From: Dyella choica | GTDB taxonomy: Bacteria > Pseudomonadota > Gammaproteobacteria > Xanthomonadales > Rhodanobacteraceae | Assembly: GCF_003977665.1 (NCBI RefSeq) | Contig: NZ_RYYV01000019.1 | Coordinates: 1-64,000, forward strand | Length of the DNA: 64,000 nucleotides | Reading direction: 5' to 3' | Part shown: piece after piece, positions 9,635-17,661 of the stretch | Position numbering within the stretch: the stretch's first letter is position 1 | Layout: each line of letters starts with the position of its first letter | Made by a program: the position numbers and the translations under genes | Notes under the pieces: generated by a model | The model's database searches: none | What the model saw: the letters and a program-made list of their open reading frames with translations, nothing else | What the model was told of the DNA's origin: nothing

Positions 9635-10537
9635 ATGGCAATTCGATCAATGGGCCCAGGGGCCGGCTTTGGCTGGCTAAGTCGCGGCATCAGCGTGGGT
9701 TTTCGTCATCCGAAGCCGCTCTTCGGCGGCGCCGTCCTGGTGCTGCTCGCGGCGATGGTCCCGACGCTCATCACGCTACCCATGCAGCTTCATGCACTGC
9801 ATTCCGGTACGCCACTGCAGCCGACAGCTTTCTTATGGATTATGGCGTTATCCGTTCTGCTTAGCTTACTCGTCTTGCCGCTGTACGCCGGCTACTTGAA
9901 AGTGATCGATTCGGCTGAGCAGGGGCTGGCCGCCCGCGCAAGCGATATCATCAAGCCCTATGCAGAGGGCAAAGCGCTGCGCGTGATCGGCTACGGCGTG
10001 CTGATGATGGTGGTTTATTTGGCCACGTTCGCCATTGTTATTGCCACGACAGGGGGCGGCGTTGCCCACTGGTATATGCAAGTGCTGACCGCAGGGGCCA
10101 ATCATCTACCGCCGCCCACAGGATTGCCGGATGGCTTCGGGATCACCTTTTTGTTGCTCGCCGTACTCGGCATTTTCATGATGGGTTTCTATTCCATCAG
10201 CCTTGGCCAGGTGTCAATTCGCGACCGCGGTGTGTTCGGCGCCATCGCCGACGGCGCAATCGGTGCGCTGAAAAACTTGCTGCCGCTACTTATGCTTGCA
10301 CTGGGCTTCGTCCTTACCTGGATCGCTGTCGCCATCGGCTTTGGGATAGTCGCCTTACTGCTTGCCCTGATCGGCAAGCTGGTCGGCGCATGGCTGATGC
10401 TGGTGCTGCTCTTTCCGCTCTATATCGCTTTATTTCTCACCATGTTTACGGTGATGTTCGGAGTTGCGTACCACCTATGGCGTGACGTGTGCGGTGACGA
10501 CATCGCGACGGGAACGGCTCAACCGTTCGCTGCTTGA
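9635..10537 (+). CDS. BPSS1780-family membrane protein
   Basis: A 300-residue polytopic membrane protein with about six membrane segments. Its layout (N-terminal GFGWLSRGISVGFRHPKPL, then a hydrophobic repeat with an amphipathic FRDRGVFGAI-like loop near residue 200) matches the BPSS1780 family as I know it. Function is unknown. The ATG at 9635 follows GGGAAGTGACCT. It is monocistronic, with a strong GC hairpin at 10563-10584 after its stop. Confidence 0.65.
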   Translation: MAIRSMGPGAGFGWLSRGISVGFRHPKPLFGGAVLVLLAAMVPTLITLPMQLHALHSGTPLQPTAFLWIMALSVLLSLLVLPLYAGYLKVIDSAEQGLAARASDIIKPYAEGKALRVIGYGVLMMVVYLATFAIVIATTGGGVAHWYMQVLTAGANHLPPPTGLPDGFGITFLLLAVLGIFMMGFYSISLGQVSIRDRGVFGAIADGAIGALKNLLPLLMLALGFVLTWIAVAIGFGIVALLLALIGKLVGAWLMLVLLFPLYIALFLTMFTVMFGVAYHLWRDVCGDDIATGTAQPFAA

Positions 10538-10562
10538 TCGAGCCTCTGATCGGATTGGGAGC

Positions 10563-10584
10563 GCCCCCGCAAAAGGGCGGGGGC
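10563..10584 (+). terminator. GC-rich hairpin after the BPSS1780-family gene
   Basis: GCCCCCGC and GCGGGGGC form a perfect 8-bp stem around a six-base loop (AAAAGG). No uridine run follows, so termination may be incomplete or Rho-assisted. Confidence 0.4.
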
Positions 10585-10745
10585 CGTTAAAGCTCGAAAA
10601 AGGCCACCAATATAGGCGGGCGTAGCGAATCGCGTCACGTTCGCCTCCCGAACCCGTGGTCAGCCTGACCGGATTGCGCCTGTCGTTTGGTATCCTCTCC
10701 TGCATCGTCACGGTGGCACTTGCAAGTGCTTGGAGAGAGTCAGTC

Positions 10746-11315
10746 ATGACCATGCGTACACTCGTCCAACTGGCCATGGTGATGCTGTTGGCGGGATGTG
10801 CCGCCGGTCCGCCCGCTACGGTAAAACATCGCGTTCCCCACGGGAGCACGATTGCCGTGGTGATGTTGCAGGACTGCGATATCGCAAAGCAGGCGGATTG
10901 CGATGGCTCCGGGTTGAACGCCAGTTCGATCTTTGTCAGCGCCATTTCGCGAATGCCGGGCCTGCAAGCCGTCTCGCTGGCCAGGCCCGTTGGGCCCAAG
11001 GCAGCGCTCAGTGACGACGCGGCGATCGCCTATGCCAGGGAAAAAGGCTACCGCTATGTCCTGAACGGCGAGGTTCAGGATTACTTTCGCACCGGCAACT
11101 TGCTGTTTCATTCGAATCACGCAGGTGTTTCAGTGCGCCTCCTGAGTACATCCAGCGGGCAAGTGCAGGCCACTTATACCTATCAAAAGCATTCGAGGAC
11201 TCATTCGCCCGATGCCATACTGGAGAAAATGGCCAAGCGATTGGCGGCTTCCATCATTCTTGAGAAAAAGGGCGAGCGCGAGGGTAAGTTCCTCCTTTAC
11301 AACGGGAATGGCTAG
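10746..11315 (+). CDS. Putative lipoprotein (DUF4823-like)
   Basis: A 189-residue protein with a lipobox: a basic N-terminus, a hydrophobic stretch and LLAGC with the lipidated Cys at 18. The start at 10746 is chosen because it gives a proper lipoprotein signal; the frame extends to 10656 without one. The body has the pattern of outer-membrane-associated stress lipoproteins that place an alpha/beta core after the signal (YAREKGYRYVLNGEVQDYF, then VSVRLLSTSSGQV). It is similar in style to DUF4823, but that assignment is tentative. It likely faces the periplasm. Its last codons overlap a HigA-like remnant. Confidence 0.6.
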   Translation: MTMRTLVQLAMVMLLAGCAAGPPATVKHRVPHGSTIAVVMLQDCDIAKQADCDGSGLNASSIFVSAISRMPGLQAVSLARPVGPKAALSDDAAIAYAREKGYRYVLNGEVQDYFRTGNLLFHSNHAGVSVRLLSTSSGQVQATYTYQKHSRTHSPDAILEKMAKRLAASIILEKKGEREGKFLLYNGNG

Positions 11316-11421
11316 GGCTGACGAACGCTTCTGGCTCGGCCTGCAAGGCGACTACGATCTTGAAGAAGCTCACTTTGCGCTGGGCAAAGACATCAAGCGC
11401 ATCGAGCGTATCGCCGCCTGA
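11308..11421 (+). pseudogene. C-terminal remnant of a HigA-type antitoxin
   Basis: The 37-codon frame reads ADERFWLGLQGDYDLEEAHF, the typical C-terminal segment of HigA/XRE antitoxins (S-x-x-F-W-L-x-L-Q-x-x-Y-D-L). The N-terminal helix-turn-helix domain and the HigB toxin are absent. It begins inside the last codons of the lipoprotein gene, suggesting a deletion joined the two. Confidence 0.6.
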
Positions 11422-11453
11422 CTCTCGCCCCCGTTTTCGACTTGATCGACAGC

Positions 11454-11525
11454 GCGTAGGCTGGGATGGCAATCCCGGCATCGAGAGGTCACAGGCAAAG
11501 CTGGGATTGTCGTCCCAGCCTACGC
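11454..11525. repeat. GTAG-headed REP pair (BIME-like)
   Basis: Two REP hairpins face each other: GCGTAGGCTGGGATGGCAAT at the left and GCTGGGATTGTCGTCCCAGC then CTACGC at the right. The tetranucleotide GTAG borders each hairpin, as in REPs handled by RAYT transposases. Confidence 0.85.
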
Positions 11526-11662
11526 TACACCAGACGCATATACAGTTCGGTGGCGGGTGCGGGGAATGGATCAAGGCATCCTTGAAGCAAGCCTAAAAGA
11601 GGCAGGGCGCTTTTCAATGGATGGAAAAGCGCCCTGGTCCTTTTGAACTCCTTTGTCGCGCC

Positions 11663-13699
11663 TCACCAGATCACGCAGCGATCCGGCTTGATCATCGGAC
11701 TTGGCGGAGCAACACCGAACGCCTGCTGGAATTCCGGCAGGTTGGCCAGCACGCCGTTGGTGCGATAGAGCTCGGGTGGGTGCGGATCGGTGGTTACGCG
11801 GGTCTTGGCCGTTTCCGGCCGGGTGGCCATGGCCCAGGAGTGGCCATAGGCGATAAAGAACTGCTGGTCGGGCGTGTAACCGTCGATGGTTTTGGCCTGC
11901 GCGAAGGCGGGCTGGGCGTGGAAGGCACGCAGGGCGAGGAGCAGGCCGCCCTGGTCGGCGATGGCTTCGCCGGTCACCAGCTTGCCCTGGACATGCACGC
12001 CGCCGTCGACGGTGTATTGCGAATATTGGTTGGCAATGCAGGCAACCCCACCCTGGAACTTCTTGAGATCCGACGCTGCCCACCAGTTGCTTAGATTGCC
12101 GTGCCCGTCGAACTGGGCGCCCTGATCGTCGAAGCCGTGCGTCATTTCATGGCCGATGGTCGCGCCGGTGTTGCCGTAGTTCACCGAATCCGGCCAGGAA
12201 GGGTCGTACAGCGGCGGCTGCAGTATGCCAGCGGGAATGTTGAGGTTATTCATCGACGGGTCGTAGTAGGCGTTGACCGTCTGCGGGGTCATGTCCCAGT
12301 CGCTGCGATCGACGGGCTTGCCGATCTTGGCCAGCTGGCGCTGCACCTCGAAGGTGGTAGCGCGCATCACGTTCAGCGCGTACGGGCCGCGATCGATCTG
12401 CAGTGAGGAGTAGTCGCGCCACTGGTCCGGATAGCCGACACGCAGTTCCATCATGTCAAGCTTCTTGATCGCCGCCTCGCGTGTGGCCGGCGTCATCCAG
12501 GCGAGCGTCTTCAGGTCCTGGCGCATCGCATCGCGGATCTGGTCGACCATCTGCGTTGCCGCCTGTTTGTAGGACGGCGGGAACTTCTGCTCCACATAGA
12601 TCTTGCCGATGGCAAAGCCGAGGGCGCTATCTTCTGCCCTCAGCACACGTTGCCAGCGCGGTTTCTGTTGCTTTTGGCCGGTCAGCACCGAAGCCATGCG
12701 GAAGTTTTCGTCGACGAACGATTGCGACAGGTAAGGCGCATAGGTTTGCACCAATTGCCAACGCAGGTAGGTCTTCCAGTCGTTGAGCGAGGTATGCGCC
12801 AGTTGTTCGTTCACGGTCTTGAAGAAATCCGGCGTGGCGATGTTGAGGCCCTGGATTTCCGGATGGCCGATTCCCGCCATCAAGTTCTGCCAATGCAGAC
12901 GCGGCGTTTGCGCGTTGATGTTCGCAATGTCCATCGGATGGTAGATCGCTTGCGGGTCACGCATCGCGACATCGGTCATGGAGCCTTTGGCCAGGCTGGT
13001 TTCCAGGGCCATGACAGCCTTGGCTTCGGTTTGGGCGAGCGCCGGGCTGTCGCCAAGCAGTGTGAAGGTGCGTGCGACGTGCTTGATGTATTCGGCGCGG
13101 ATCTTCGCGCTGCGCTCACCGCTTTGCAGATAAAAATCGCGGTCGGGAAGGCCCAGTCCGGCTTGCATGGCCGCGGCAATGACCTTGCTGCTGTCTTTGT
13201 AATCCTGCATTTGCATCAGCCCGAACGGGGCGCTGACGCCGATCATTTGCAGATGGGCGAACTCGTCCGGCAACTGCTCGATCGCGCTGATTTTTGCAAT
13301 GCGCTCCAGTTCGGGTTGTAGCGGCTTGATGCCGGCGCTGTTGACGGCCTTTTCATCCATGCCGCTGGCATAGAAATCACCGACTTTTTGCTCGGCGCTG
13401 CCTGGCGCTGCCGTGGTGTCGTGGCTGGCTTTCTCGACCATGCCATGGATGAAGCGCTGGTTCTGCAGGTCGACCGCGACATAGGCGCCCCATTCGGAAC
13501 GATCCGGCGGAATCGGGTTGGCCTTGAGCCAGCCGCCGTTGGAGAAATGAAAGAAGTCGACGCCGGGCTTTACGTTGCGATCGAGCCAATCCGGATACTG
13601 TCCATCGGGACTGCTGAAGTCGGGGGCCTGGTCGGCGGCAAGGATACCCAGCGGGTAAAGGCACAGGGCGGCAAGAAGGGCCCGTCGGATCGATAGCAT
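11663..13699 (-). CDS. M13-family zinc metallopeptidase (neprilysin/PepO-like)
   Basis: A 678-residue protein with a signal peptide (residues 1-21, ending LAA). The catalytic site is complete: H517-E-M-T-H521 and the downstream ExxxD (E578 to D582, in GEAIADQGG). The usual NAYYDP segment is present at NAYYDPSMNN, and the C-terminus ends in CVIW, as in the family (CxVW). Length is typical for M13 enzymes. It should cleave short peptides in the periplasm or at the surface. The ATG at 13699 has an AAAGGAG site upstream. It is monocistronic and flanked by a REP pair downstream. Confidence 0.93.
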   Translation of the reverse strand: MLSIRRALLAALCLYPLGILAADQAPDFSSPDGQYPDWLDRNVKPGVDFFHFSNGGWLKANPIPPDRSEWGAYVAVDLQNQRFIHGMVEKASHDTTAAPGSAEQKVGDFYASGMDEKAVNSAGIKPLQPELERIAKISAIEQLPDEFAHLQMIGVSAPFGLMQMQDYKDSSKVIAAAMQAGLGLPDRDFYLQSGERSAKIRAEYIKHVARTFTLLGDSPALAQTEAKAVMALETSLAKGSMTDVAMRDPQAIYHPMDIANINAQTPRLHWQNLMAGIGHPEIQGLNIATPDFFKTVNEQLAHTSLNDWKTYLRWQLVQTYAPYLSQSFVDENFRMASVLTGQKQQKPRWQRVLRAEDSALGFAIGKIYVEQKFPPSYKQAATQMVDQIRDAMRQDLKTLAWMTPATREAAIKKLDMMELRVGYPDQWRDYSSLQIDRGPYALNVMRATTFEVQRQLAKIGKPVDRSDWDMTPQTVNAYYDPSMNNLNIPAGILQPPLYDPSWPDSVNYGNTGATIGHEMTHGFDDQGAQFDGHGNLSNWWAASDLKKFQGGVACIANQYSQYTVDGGVHVQGKLVTGEAIADQGGLLLALRAFHAQPAFAQAKTIDGYTPDQQFFIAYGHSWAMATRPETAKTRVTTDPHPPELYRTNGVLANLPEFQQAFGVAPPSPMIKPDRCVIW

Positions 13700-13878
13700 T
13701 TGCTACTCCTTTCCTTTTGTAGAGCATCGTGCTCGAAAGGACGCATGCTAGCGGGTGGCCCCGCTGCTTCCAATGGGACGAACGCCACATCAGTCGCGTG
13801 GGCTGGTGGGCGCGCAGTTTGTTTGCTATTAAGCCATCCGCCTCAGTTTTCGTTGCACCAGCGTCAAGGACCCTCTAC

Positions 13879-14457
13879 ATGCTCAGCCAAGGCTCCCTGC
13901 CGGGTTTCGACCTCGCCATCCCGACCGATCGCCTGTACCTAGCCATCTTCCCGGATCCCGCCTACGCCACCCGTTTTGAAGCCTTCGCGGCCAAACACCT
14001 CGCCGCACGCCGCATGGACGGCAAGCCGGTGGAGGCCAGTCGCCTGCACGTTACGCTGTTCCATCTTGGCGACTACACCGAACTCCCGCCCGGCCTGGCG
14101 ACGCAGGCGGCGGATGCGCTCACTCGTCTGGAAGTGGAGCCTTTCAGCATCTGCTTCGACCAGATTGGCAGTTTCGGCAACCGCCATAGCCATGGCGACT
14201 TTGTCCTTACCGGCAGTGATGGCAATGAGACCTTGCGCGTGTTGCACCGACAGCTCGCCGTGCACTTGAATGCTGCGGCCCTGAATCAGTACACCAAAGG
14301 CTCATTCACGCCGCACATGACCTTGGCCTATAACAAACCAGCGGTGCCGTTCCAGCCGATCGAGCCGGTGGTATGGCCGGCGCATGAAGTGGTGCTGATC
14401 CATAGCCAGTTGGGCAAGACCAAGCATATTCGAATGGCCGACAAGCCGCTGCAATAG
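13879..14457 (+). CDS. 2H phosphoesterase / 2'-5' RNA ligase-like protein
   Basis: A 192-residue protein with the two signature tetrads of the 2H superfamily: H57-V-T59 (RLHVTLFHLG) and H146-M-T148 (TPHMTLAYNK). These form the phosphodiesterase site. Bacterial members (ThpR-like) open 2',3'-cyclic phosphates or join 2'-5' linkages in vitro. The start at 13879 is preferred because AAGGA lies eight bases upstream; the frame also runs back to 13729 without a ribosome site. A REP pair follows the stop. Confidence 0.85.
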   Translation: MLSQGSLPGFDLAIPTDRLYLAIFPDPAYATRFEAFAAKHLAARRMDGKPVEASRLHVTLFHLGDYTELPPGLATQAADALTRLEVEPFSICFDQIGSFGNRHSHGDFVLTGSDGNETLRVLHRQLAVHLNAAALNQYTKGSFTPHMTLAYNKPAVPFQPIEPVVWPAHEVVLIHSQLGKTKHIRMADKPLQ

Positions 14458-14460
14458 GTG

Positions 14461-14530
14461 CGTAGGCTAGGATGGCAACCCCAACACCGGAGATGTTGGG
14501 TAGAAGCTGGGATTGTCATCCCAGCCTACA
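14461..14530. repeat. GTAG-headed REP pair, left half diverged
   Basis: The right half (GCTGGGATTGTCATCCCAGC, CTAC) is canonical. The left half (GTAGGCTAGGATGGCAACCC) has decayed. Confidence 0.75.
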
Positions 14531-14557
14531 CGATGACGCCATCCGATTCGACAAGCT

Positions 14558-15061
14558 TTACGGCAGATGCAGGATTCTCTCTAGCGGAGCCCCGACTTTC
14601 GACTCGATCTTTCTGTATTCGTCCTTGACCCATTCAAACAGCTTGGCTAGCTGAGCCAAGTACGCCTGCTGGTCGCGAAGACTCTCTTGCGAAGCTTCCT
14701 CCCGAAGAAGGCTTTCTCTATAGAGCATGGCGTCGCGCACCGAGGAAACCATAAGCATGGCGTACGGGGCAGAAATATCCAGGCCCTTTCCTGCCGGATC
14801 GGATGTGTCGTCCTCTTTGCGGGGGTAAGCCAGGGCGGGCACGTCCGATTCAAAAAAATCATGCAGGGGAAGACCGAGGCTGGCTTCGATCTTCTGGTAT
14901 TGATGGGTGATCTCGTCGAGAAACACCGATAGATCCACCGCATAGGCTTCGTAATCCGCGCGATTGCGCAGGGTCTCGCTTTGCAGCAGTCGTTCGTGAT
15001 AACTGACGGCATCGCGAACAGCGCATACCGCCAAAGGAGTCAGGGTGCTGACGATTTTCAT
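14558..15061 (-). CDS. Unknown protein with two tandem internal repeats
   Basis: A 167-residue soluble protein made of two related halves. Residues 13-65 contain AVRDAVSYHERLLQ, YLDE-like spacing and YQKIEASLGLPL. Residues 106-160 contain SVRDAMLYRESLLR and YRKIESKVGAPL. Each half ends in a Y-x-KIE-x-x-x-G-x-PL motif, so the gene arose by duplication of a roughly 50-residue helical module. I recognise no family. The start overlaps by one base (TGATG) the end of an upstream small frame, suggesting translational coupling. Confidence 0.65.
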   Translation of the reverse strand: MKIVSTLTPLAVCAVRDAVSYHERLLQSETLRNRADYEAYAVDLSVFLDEITHQYQKIEASLGLPLHDFFESDVPALAYPRKEDDTSDPAGKGLDISAPYAMLMVSSVRDAMLYRESLLREEASQESLRDQQAYLAQLAKLFEWVKDEYRKIESKVGAPLERILHLP

Positions 15062-15140
15062 CAGACGGCCTCTTTGATCACGTTCTCGGCCAACTTGTTC
15101 AGCAGAAACTTGAGATGTCCTTCAGCACTTTTGTTTCCAT
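15061..15140 (-). pseudogene. Small coupled upstream frame, apparently frameshifted
   Basis: An excellent ribosome site (AAGGAGG) precedes an ATG at 15140, but that frame stops after 13 codons. A different frame in the same stretch encodes GHLKFLLNKLAENVIKEAV and ends with a TGA that overlaps the ATG of the next gene. Joining the two would give a roughly 26-residue helical peptide. I read this as a small gene with a frameshift near its start; a sequencing error is possible. Confidence 0.35.
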
Positions 15141-15456
15141 GTCGCCTCCTTGTGATAACGATTCAATGTCAGACTTAGGCAATACCTCGGCTTTACGAAT
15201 CCCCAGACTGCCATGTGCCAATGACACAGACAAGTCTTCTCAATGGATGTGAAGGTGGAACAAAAGAGGGGCACGTCACGTTTTTTGCCCTGGGCAAATG
15301 GAACCGGAAGCCGATTGTCGCAGACGCCTTGTTTGGTCGCGTCGGCCTGCTTGTTTACGTCGTTTTGGGTGGGGCAATGTCAGCGGTGTTCAGTCGTAGC
15401 GGCAGCATGTCATGCCATTTTCATGGAGACGATGTGTGAGTGGGGCGCAATGCAAG

Positions 15457-15481
15457 GGATCCAGGCTTTCACCGGGATGAC
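15457..15481. repeat. Decayed half of a GTCATCCCGG-type repeat
   Basis: The right-arm pattern (GGATCCAGGCTTTCACCGGG then ATGAC) matches the ends of the repeats at 7885 and 9349. No partner arm is visible. Confidence 0.45.
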
Positions 15482-15594
15482 GAAAACAGGCATTGGCAAG
15501 TATCGGCATCATCAAGTTACGTCCAGTTGAGATTCGACACTGATCAGATGGGAGGGCGGTTGATCGTGGTTGCGCGCCTAAAATGAACAATGCA

Positions 15595-15619
15595 CAATAT
15601 TGAACATTGTTCAATATTG
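15595..15619. promoter_or_regulatory. Palindromic operator-like site
   Basis: CAATATTGAAC and GTTCAATATTG are perfect 11-base inverted arms around ATT. It is AT-rich in a GC-rich region and not followed by a T run, so a protein-binding site is likelier than a terminator. No regulator gene is adjacent. Confidence 0.5.
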
Positions 15620-15964
15620 AAGCTGGGCCGTGACCGCGCTGGGTGCTTCCAGTCGCCGCGATCGATCCGCAGGCAGGGTTTGTGCCGAACAGCGAGGAAG
15701 TTCGCACATATGTGCGTGCGCTAGGACGGAAAATGCGCGCTGAGGATGGGCTCCCTGCGACCGTTGGCCCGGTCGAGCAGATCACCGCGGGTGGATTCGG
15801 GTCGCAACGCTTCGTAGCAAAGCCGTGCCGATCATGAACGTGCGGTTGGTCATGGGCCGGCGGGGGTGCCGCTCAAGGATTTTTAACTCGCGGCAAGTGT
15901 CTGTTGATACTCGACAGCTGGCGTTCAAAGACCAGCGGTATGTTGATGCAATGAGGATGTCCCG

Positions 15965-16234
15965 ATGTCCCTGATCGAATCGCTCACGTTGAATACTGAA
16001 TTCCGCCCTTCGCCGTTGGAAACCTTTCTGGCTTGCGCACACCAGATGCTGGATCCGGCTACGCCGGAGTCGGTATGCCGGCTGGTGGAGCCGATGTTGG
16101 TGGCGCAATTGCCGGTGCTGCGCGCATTGGGGGTGTTCGACCTGTTCGAAGTGCGCGATCCGGCCATGCGGACCTGGCTCAACGATGAGCTTTTGCGGCT
16201 GGTGAGCATTGAGCCGGAGCTGGCGTCTGTGTGA
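15965..16234 (+). CDS. Small conserved-looking protein, unknown function
   Basis: An 89-residue soluble protein with a good ribosome site (GAGGATG, nine bases before the ATG). It is rich in Leu, Glu and Pro with no membrane segment or recognised motif. The gene is followed by a perfect hairpin shared with the convergent SDR gene. Confidence 0.55.
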   Translation: MSLIESLTLNTEFRPSPLETFLACAHQMLDPATPESVCRLVEPMLVAQLPVLRALGVFDLFEVRDPAMRTWLNDELLRLVSIEPELASV

Positions 16235-16249
16235 GGTTACATCGACGCC

Positions 16250-16283
16250 GCTCGTCATTCCGGTCAGCGCCGGAATGACGAGC
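16250..16283. terminator. Perfect GTCATTCCGG hairpin between convergent genes
   Basis: GCTCGTCATTCCGG and CCGGAATGACGAGC are perfect 14-base arms around six bases. It belongs to the GTCATTCCGG repeat class, but its position between two convergent stops suggests it also acts as a transcription barrier. There is no T run. Confidence 0.5.
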
Positions 16284-16291
16284 AGGAATCG

Positions 16292-17050
16292 TCAAGCACC
16301 GCTGAACAGCGCCAGTGCCTGTTCGTTGAACTCATTGACCAGAGCGTGTTCATTCGGCCCTGCATTGCCACGGAACGGCTTGGCGGCATCGACCAGGATC
16401 TCGTCCGCATCGGTGCCAAGCACCGCCATGGTTTCGGCCATGAACTGATCCAGCGGCATGGCCAGTTCGGCCTCCTGGCTGTTCATGAGTTCGGTGCGTA
16501 CCCAGGGTGGCGCGATTTCAAGCACGCGAACGCCGGTGTCGCGCAACATGAAGCGCTGCGACAGCGCGTAGGAATGAACGGCCGCCTTGGTCGCCGAGTA
16601 GATGCCGGTAACGGCCATCGGCACGAAGCCGAGCACGGAGCTGGTGTACGCCACGACCGCGTTGCGCTTGCTCTTCAGATGTTCGATCAGCGCCGAGGTC
16701 ATGCGAATCGGCCCAAGCAGATTGGTCGAGATGGTCGAGGTCAGCAAGGCGTCGTCGATTTTTCCGGCGACGGTGTCCGGCTGCATGATGCCGGCGTTGT
16801 TGATGAGAACATTCAGTTCGGGGTGGTCGGCGATCAACTTGGCGGCCACTCGTTCGATGTCGGCGGGATCGGTGATATCCAGCTCGATCGCTTCCATGCC
16901 GGGATTGGCTGCGATCACCGCATCCAGACGGCTGCGCCGCCGGCCGGAAATGATGACCTTGTTGCCACGCTGGTGCAGCGCTTCGGCCAGGGCCTGGCCG
17001 ATGCCTGAGCCGCCGCCGGTAATGAAGACCGTGTTGCCATTGAGTTTCAT
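16292..17050 (-). CDS. Short-chain dehydrogenase/reductase (DltE-like)
   Basis: A 252-residue classical SDR. The cofactor motif TGGGSGIG is at residues 11-18, NNAG at 84-87, and the catalytic Ser137/138, Tyr151 and Lys155 (YSATK) are all present. The AGRRR-like stretch after the second strand (SGRRRSRLD) suggests NADPH preference. It is the second gene of an operon with a SnoaL-like protein (22 bases apart), divergent from a TetR regulator. The substrate is unknown. Confidence 0.88.
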   Translation of the reverse strand: MKLNGNTVFITGGGSGIGQALAEALHQRGNKVIISGRRRSRLDAVIAANPGMEAIELDITDPADIERVAAKLIADHPELNVLINNAGIMQPDTVAGKIDDALLTSTISTNLLGPIRMTSALIEHLKSKRNAVVAYTSSVLGFVPMAVTGIYSATKAAVHSYALSQRFMLRDTGVRVLEIAPPWVRTELMNSQEAELAMPLDQFMAETMAVLGTDADEILVDAAKPFRGNAGPNEHALVNEFNEQALALFSGA

Positions 17051-17072
17051 AGGAGTTCTCCTTGGGATGGGT

Positions 17073-17474
17073 TCAAGCAGGGAAGCGGTCGCCGAACATG
17101 GGCAATCCGCTTTTGGATTCGGCCTGGTTTGCTTCGTCTTGCAGGACGTCCCAGTGCTCGGCGAGCTTGCCGTTTTCGATGCGCACGATGTCCGCGGCGA
17201 TCCAGGCGGCGGGACGGCCGTGGCCGGAGAATCGTCCGTGCACGATGACGTAGTCGCCTTCGGCCAGGATCGGCCCGTGCTCGTAACGCAGGCTGTCGGG
17301 GATGCTGCGGATCAGATTGAACAGGCCGTCACGGCCCGGTTCGATGTGTGCGCTGTGCTGGATGTACTTATCGGACCAAAAGCGTTCGGCGGCTGCGTAG
17401 TCGCGCTTGTTGAACAGTGTGTCGAAGGCCGCGAGGACCAGAGCCTTGTTCTGTTCGGGTGAGGTCTTGGACAT
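17073..17474 (-). CDS. SnoaL-like / NTF2-fold protein
   Basis: A 133-residue protein with the SnoaL-like pattern: FDTLFNKRDYAAAERFWSDK, YIQHSAHIEPG, and a C-terminal IVRIENGKLAEHWDVLQDE. Family members are cone-shaped cytoplasmic proteins, some acting as isomerases or hydrolases on small organics. It is the first gene of the operon with the SDR. Its promoter region carries the paired palindromes at 17542 and 17598, so control by the divergent TetR protein is expected. Confidence 0.8.
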   Translation of the reverse strand: MSKTSPEQNKALVLAAFDTLFNKRDYAAAERFWSDKYIQHSAHIEPGRDGLFNLIRSIPDSLRYEHGPILAEGDYVIVHGRFSGHGRPAAWIAADIVRIENGKLAEHWDVLQDEANQAESKSGLPMFGDRFPA

Positions 17475-17541
17475 GGTCGTTTCCTCTGCGATGACGGATG
17501 GCTTGGGTGAGGGATGCTCTAGCGCCTGGGCGCTGGCTTAA

Positions 17542-17566
17542 AATCACAATGGTGATCGCCATTGAC
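17542..17566. promoter_or_regulatory. TetR operator, copy 1
   Basis: CAATGGTGATCGCCATTG (17547-17564) is an 18-base palindrome with one mismatch. With its flanks it is an inverted copy of the site at 17598, differing at a single position over 25 bases. It lies close to the SnoaL/SDR operon start. Confidence 0.75.
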
Positions 17567-17597
17567 GTGGTGTAGAATGGCACTGCCCGAAACCGTT

Positions 17598-17622
17598 GTC
17601 AATGGTGATCACCATTGTGATT
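17598..17622. promoter_or_regulatory. TetR operator, copy 2
   Basis: CAATGGTGATCACCATTG (17600-17617) is a perfect 18-base palindrome. It lies 40 bases before the TetR start, so autorepression is likely. The centres of the two sites are 53 bases apart, about five helical turns. Confidence 0.78.
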
Positions 17623-17661
17623 CGGGGCAATGCGAACAGGCCGTACGGCAGGAGCGGATTT

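Larger units (their letters stand above)
15141..15964. other. Gene-poor gap with a palindrome and a decayed repeat
   Basis: About 820 bases. I find a strong palindrome at 15595-15619 and a half copy of the GTCAT-type repeat at 15457-15481. Several short open frames exist on both strands, but none has a ribosome site plus a recognisable product, so I call no gene. Confidence 0.5.
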
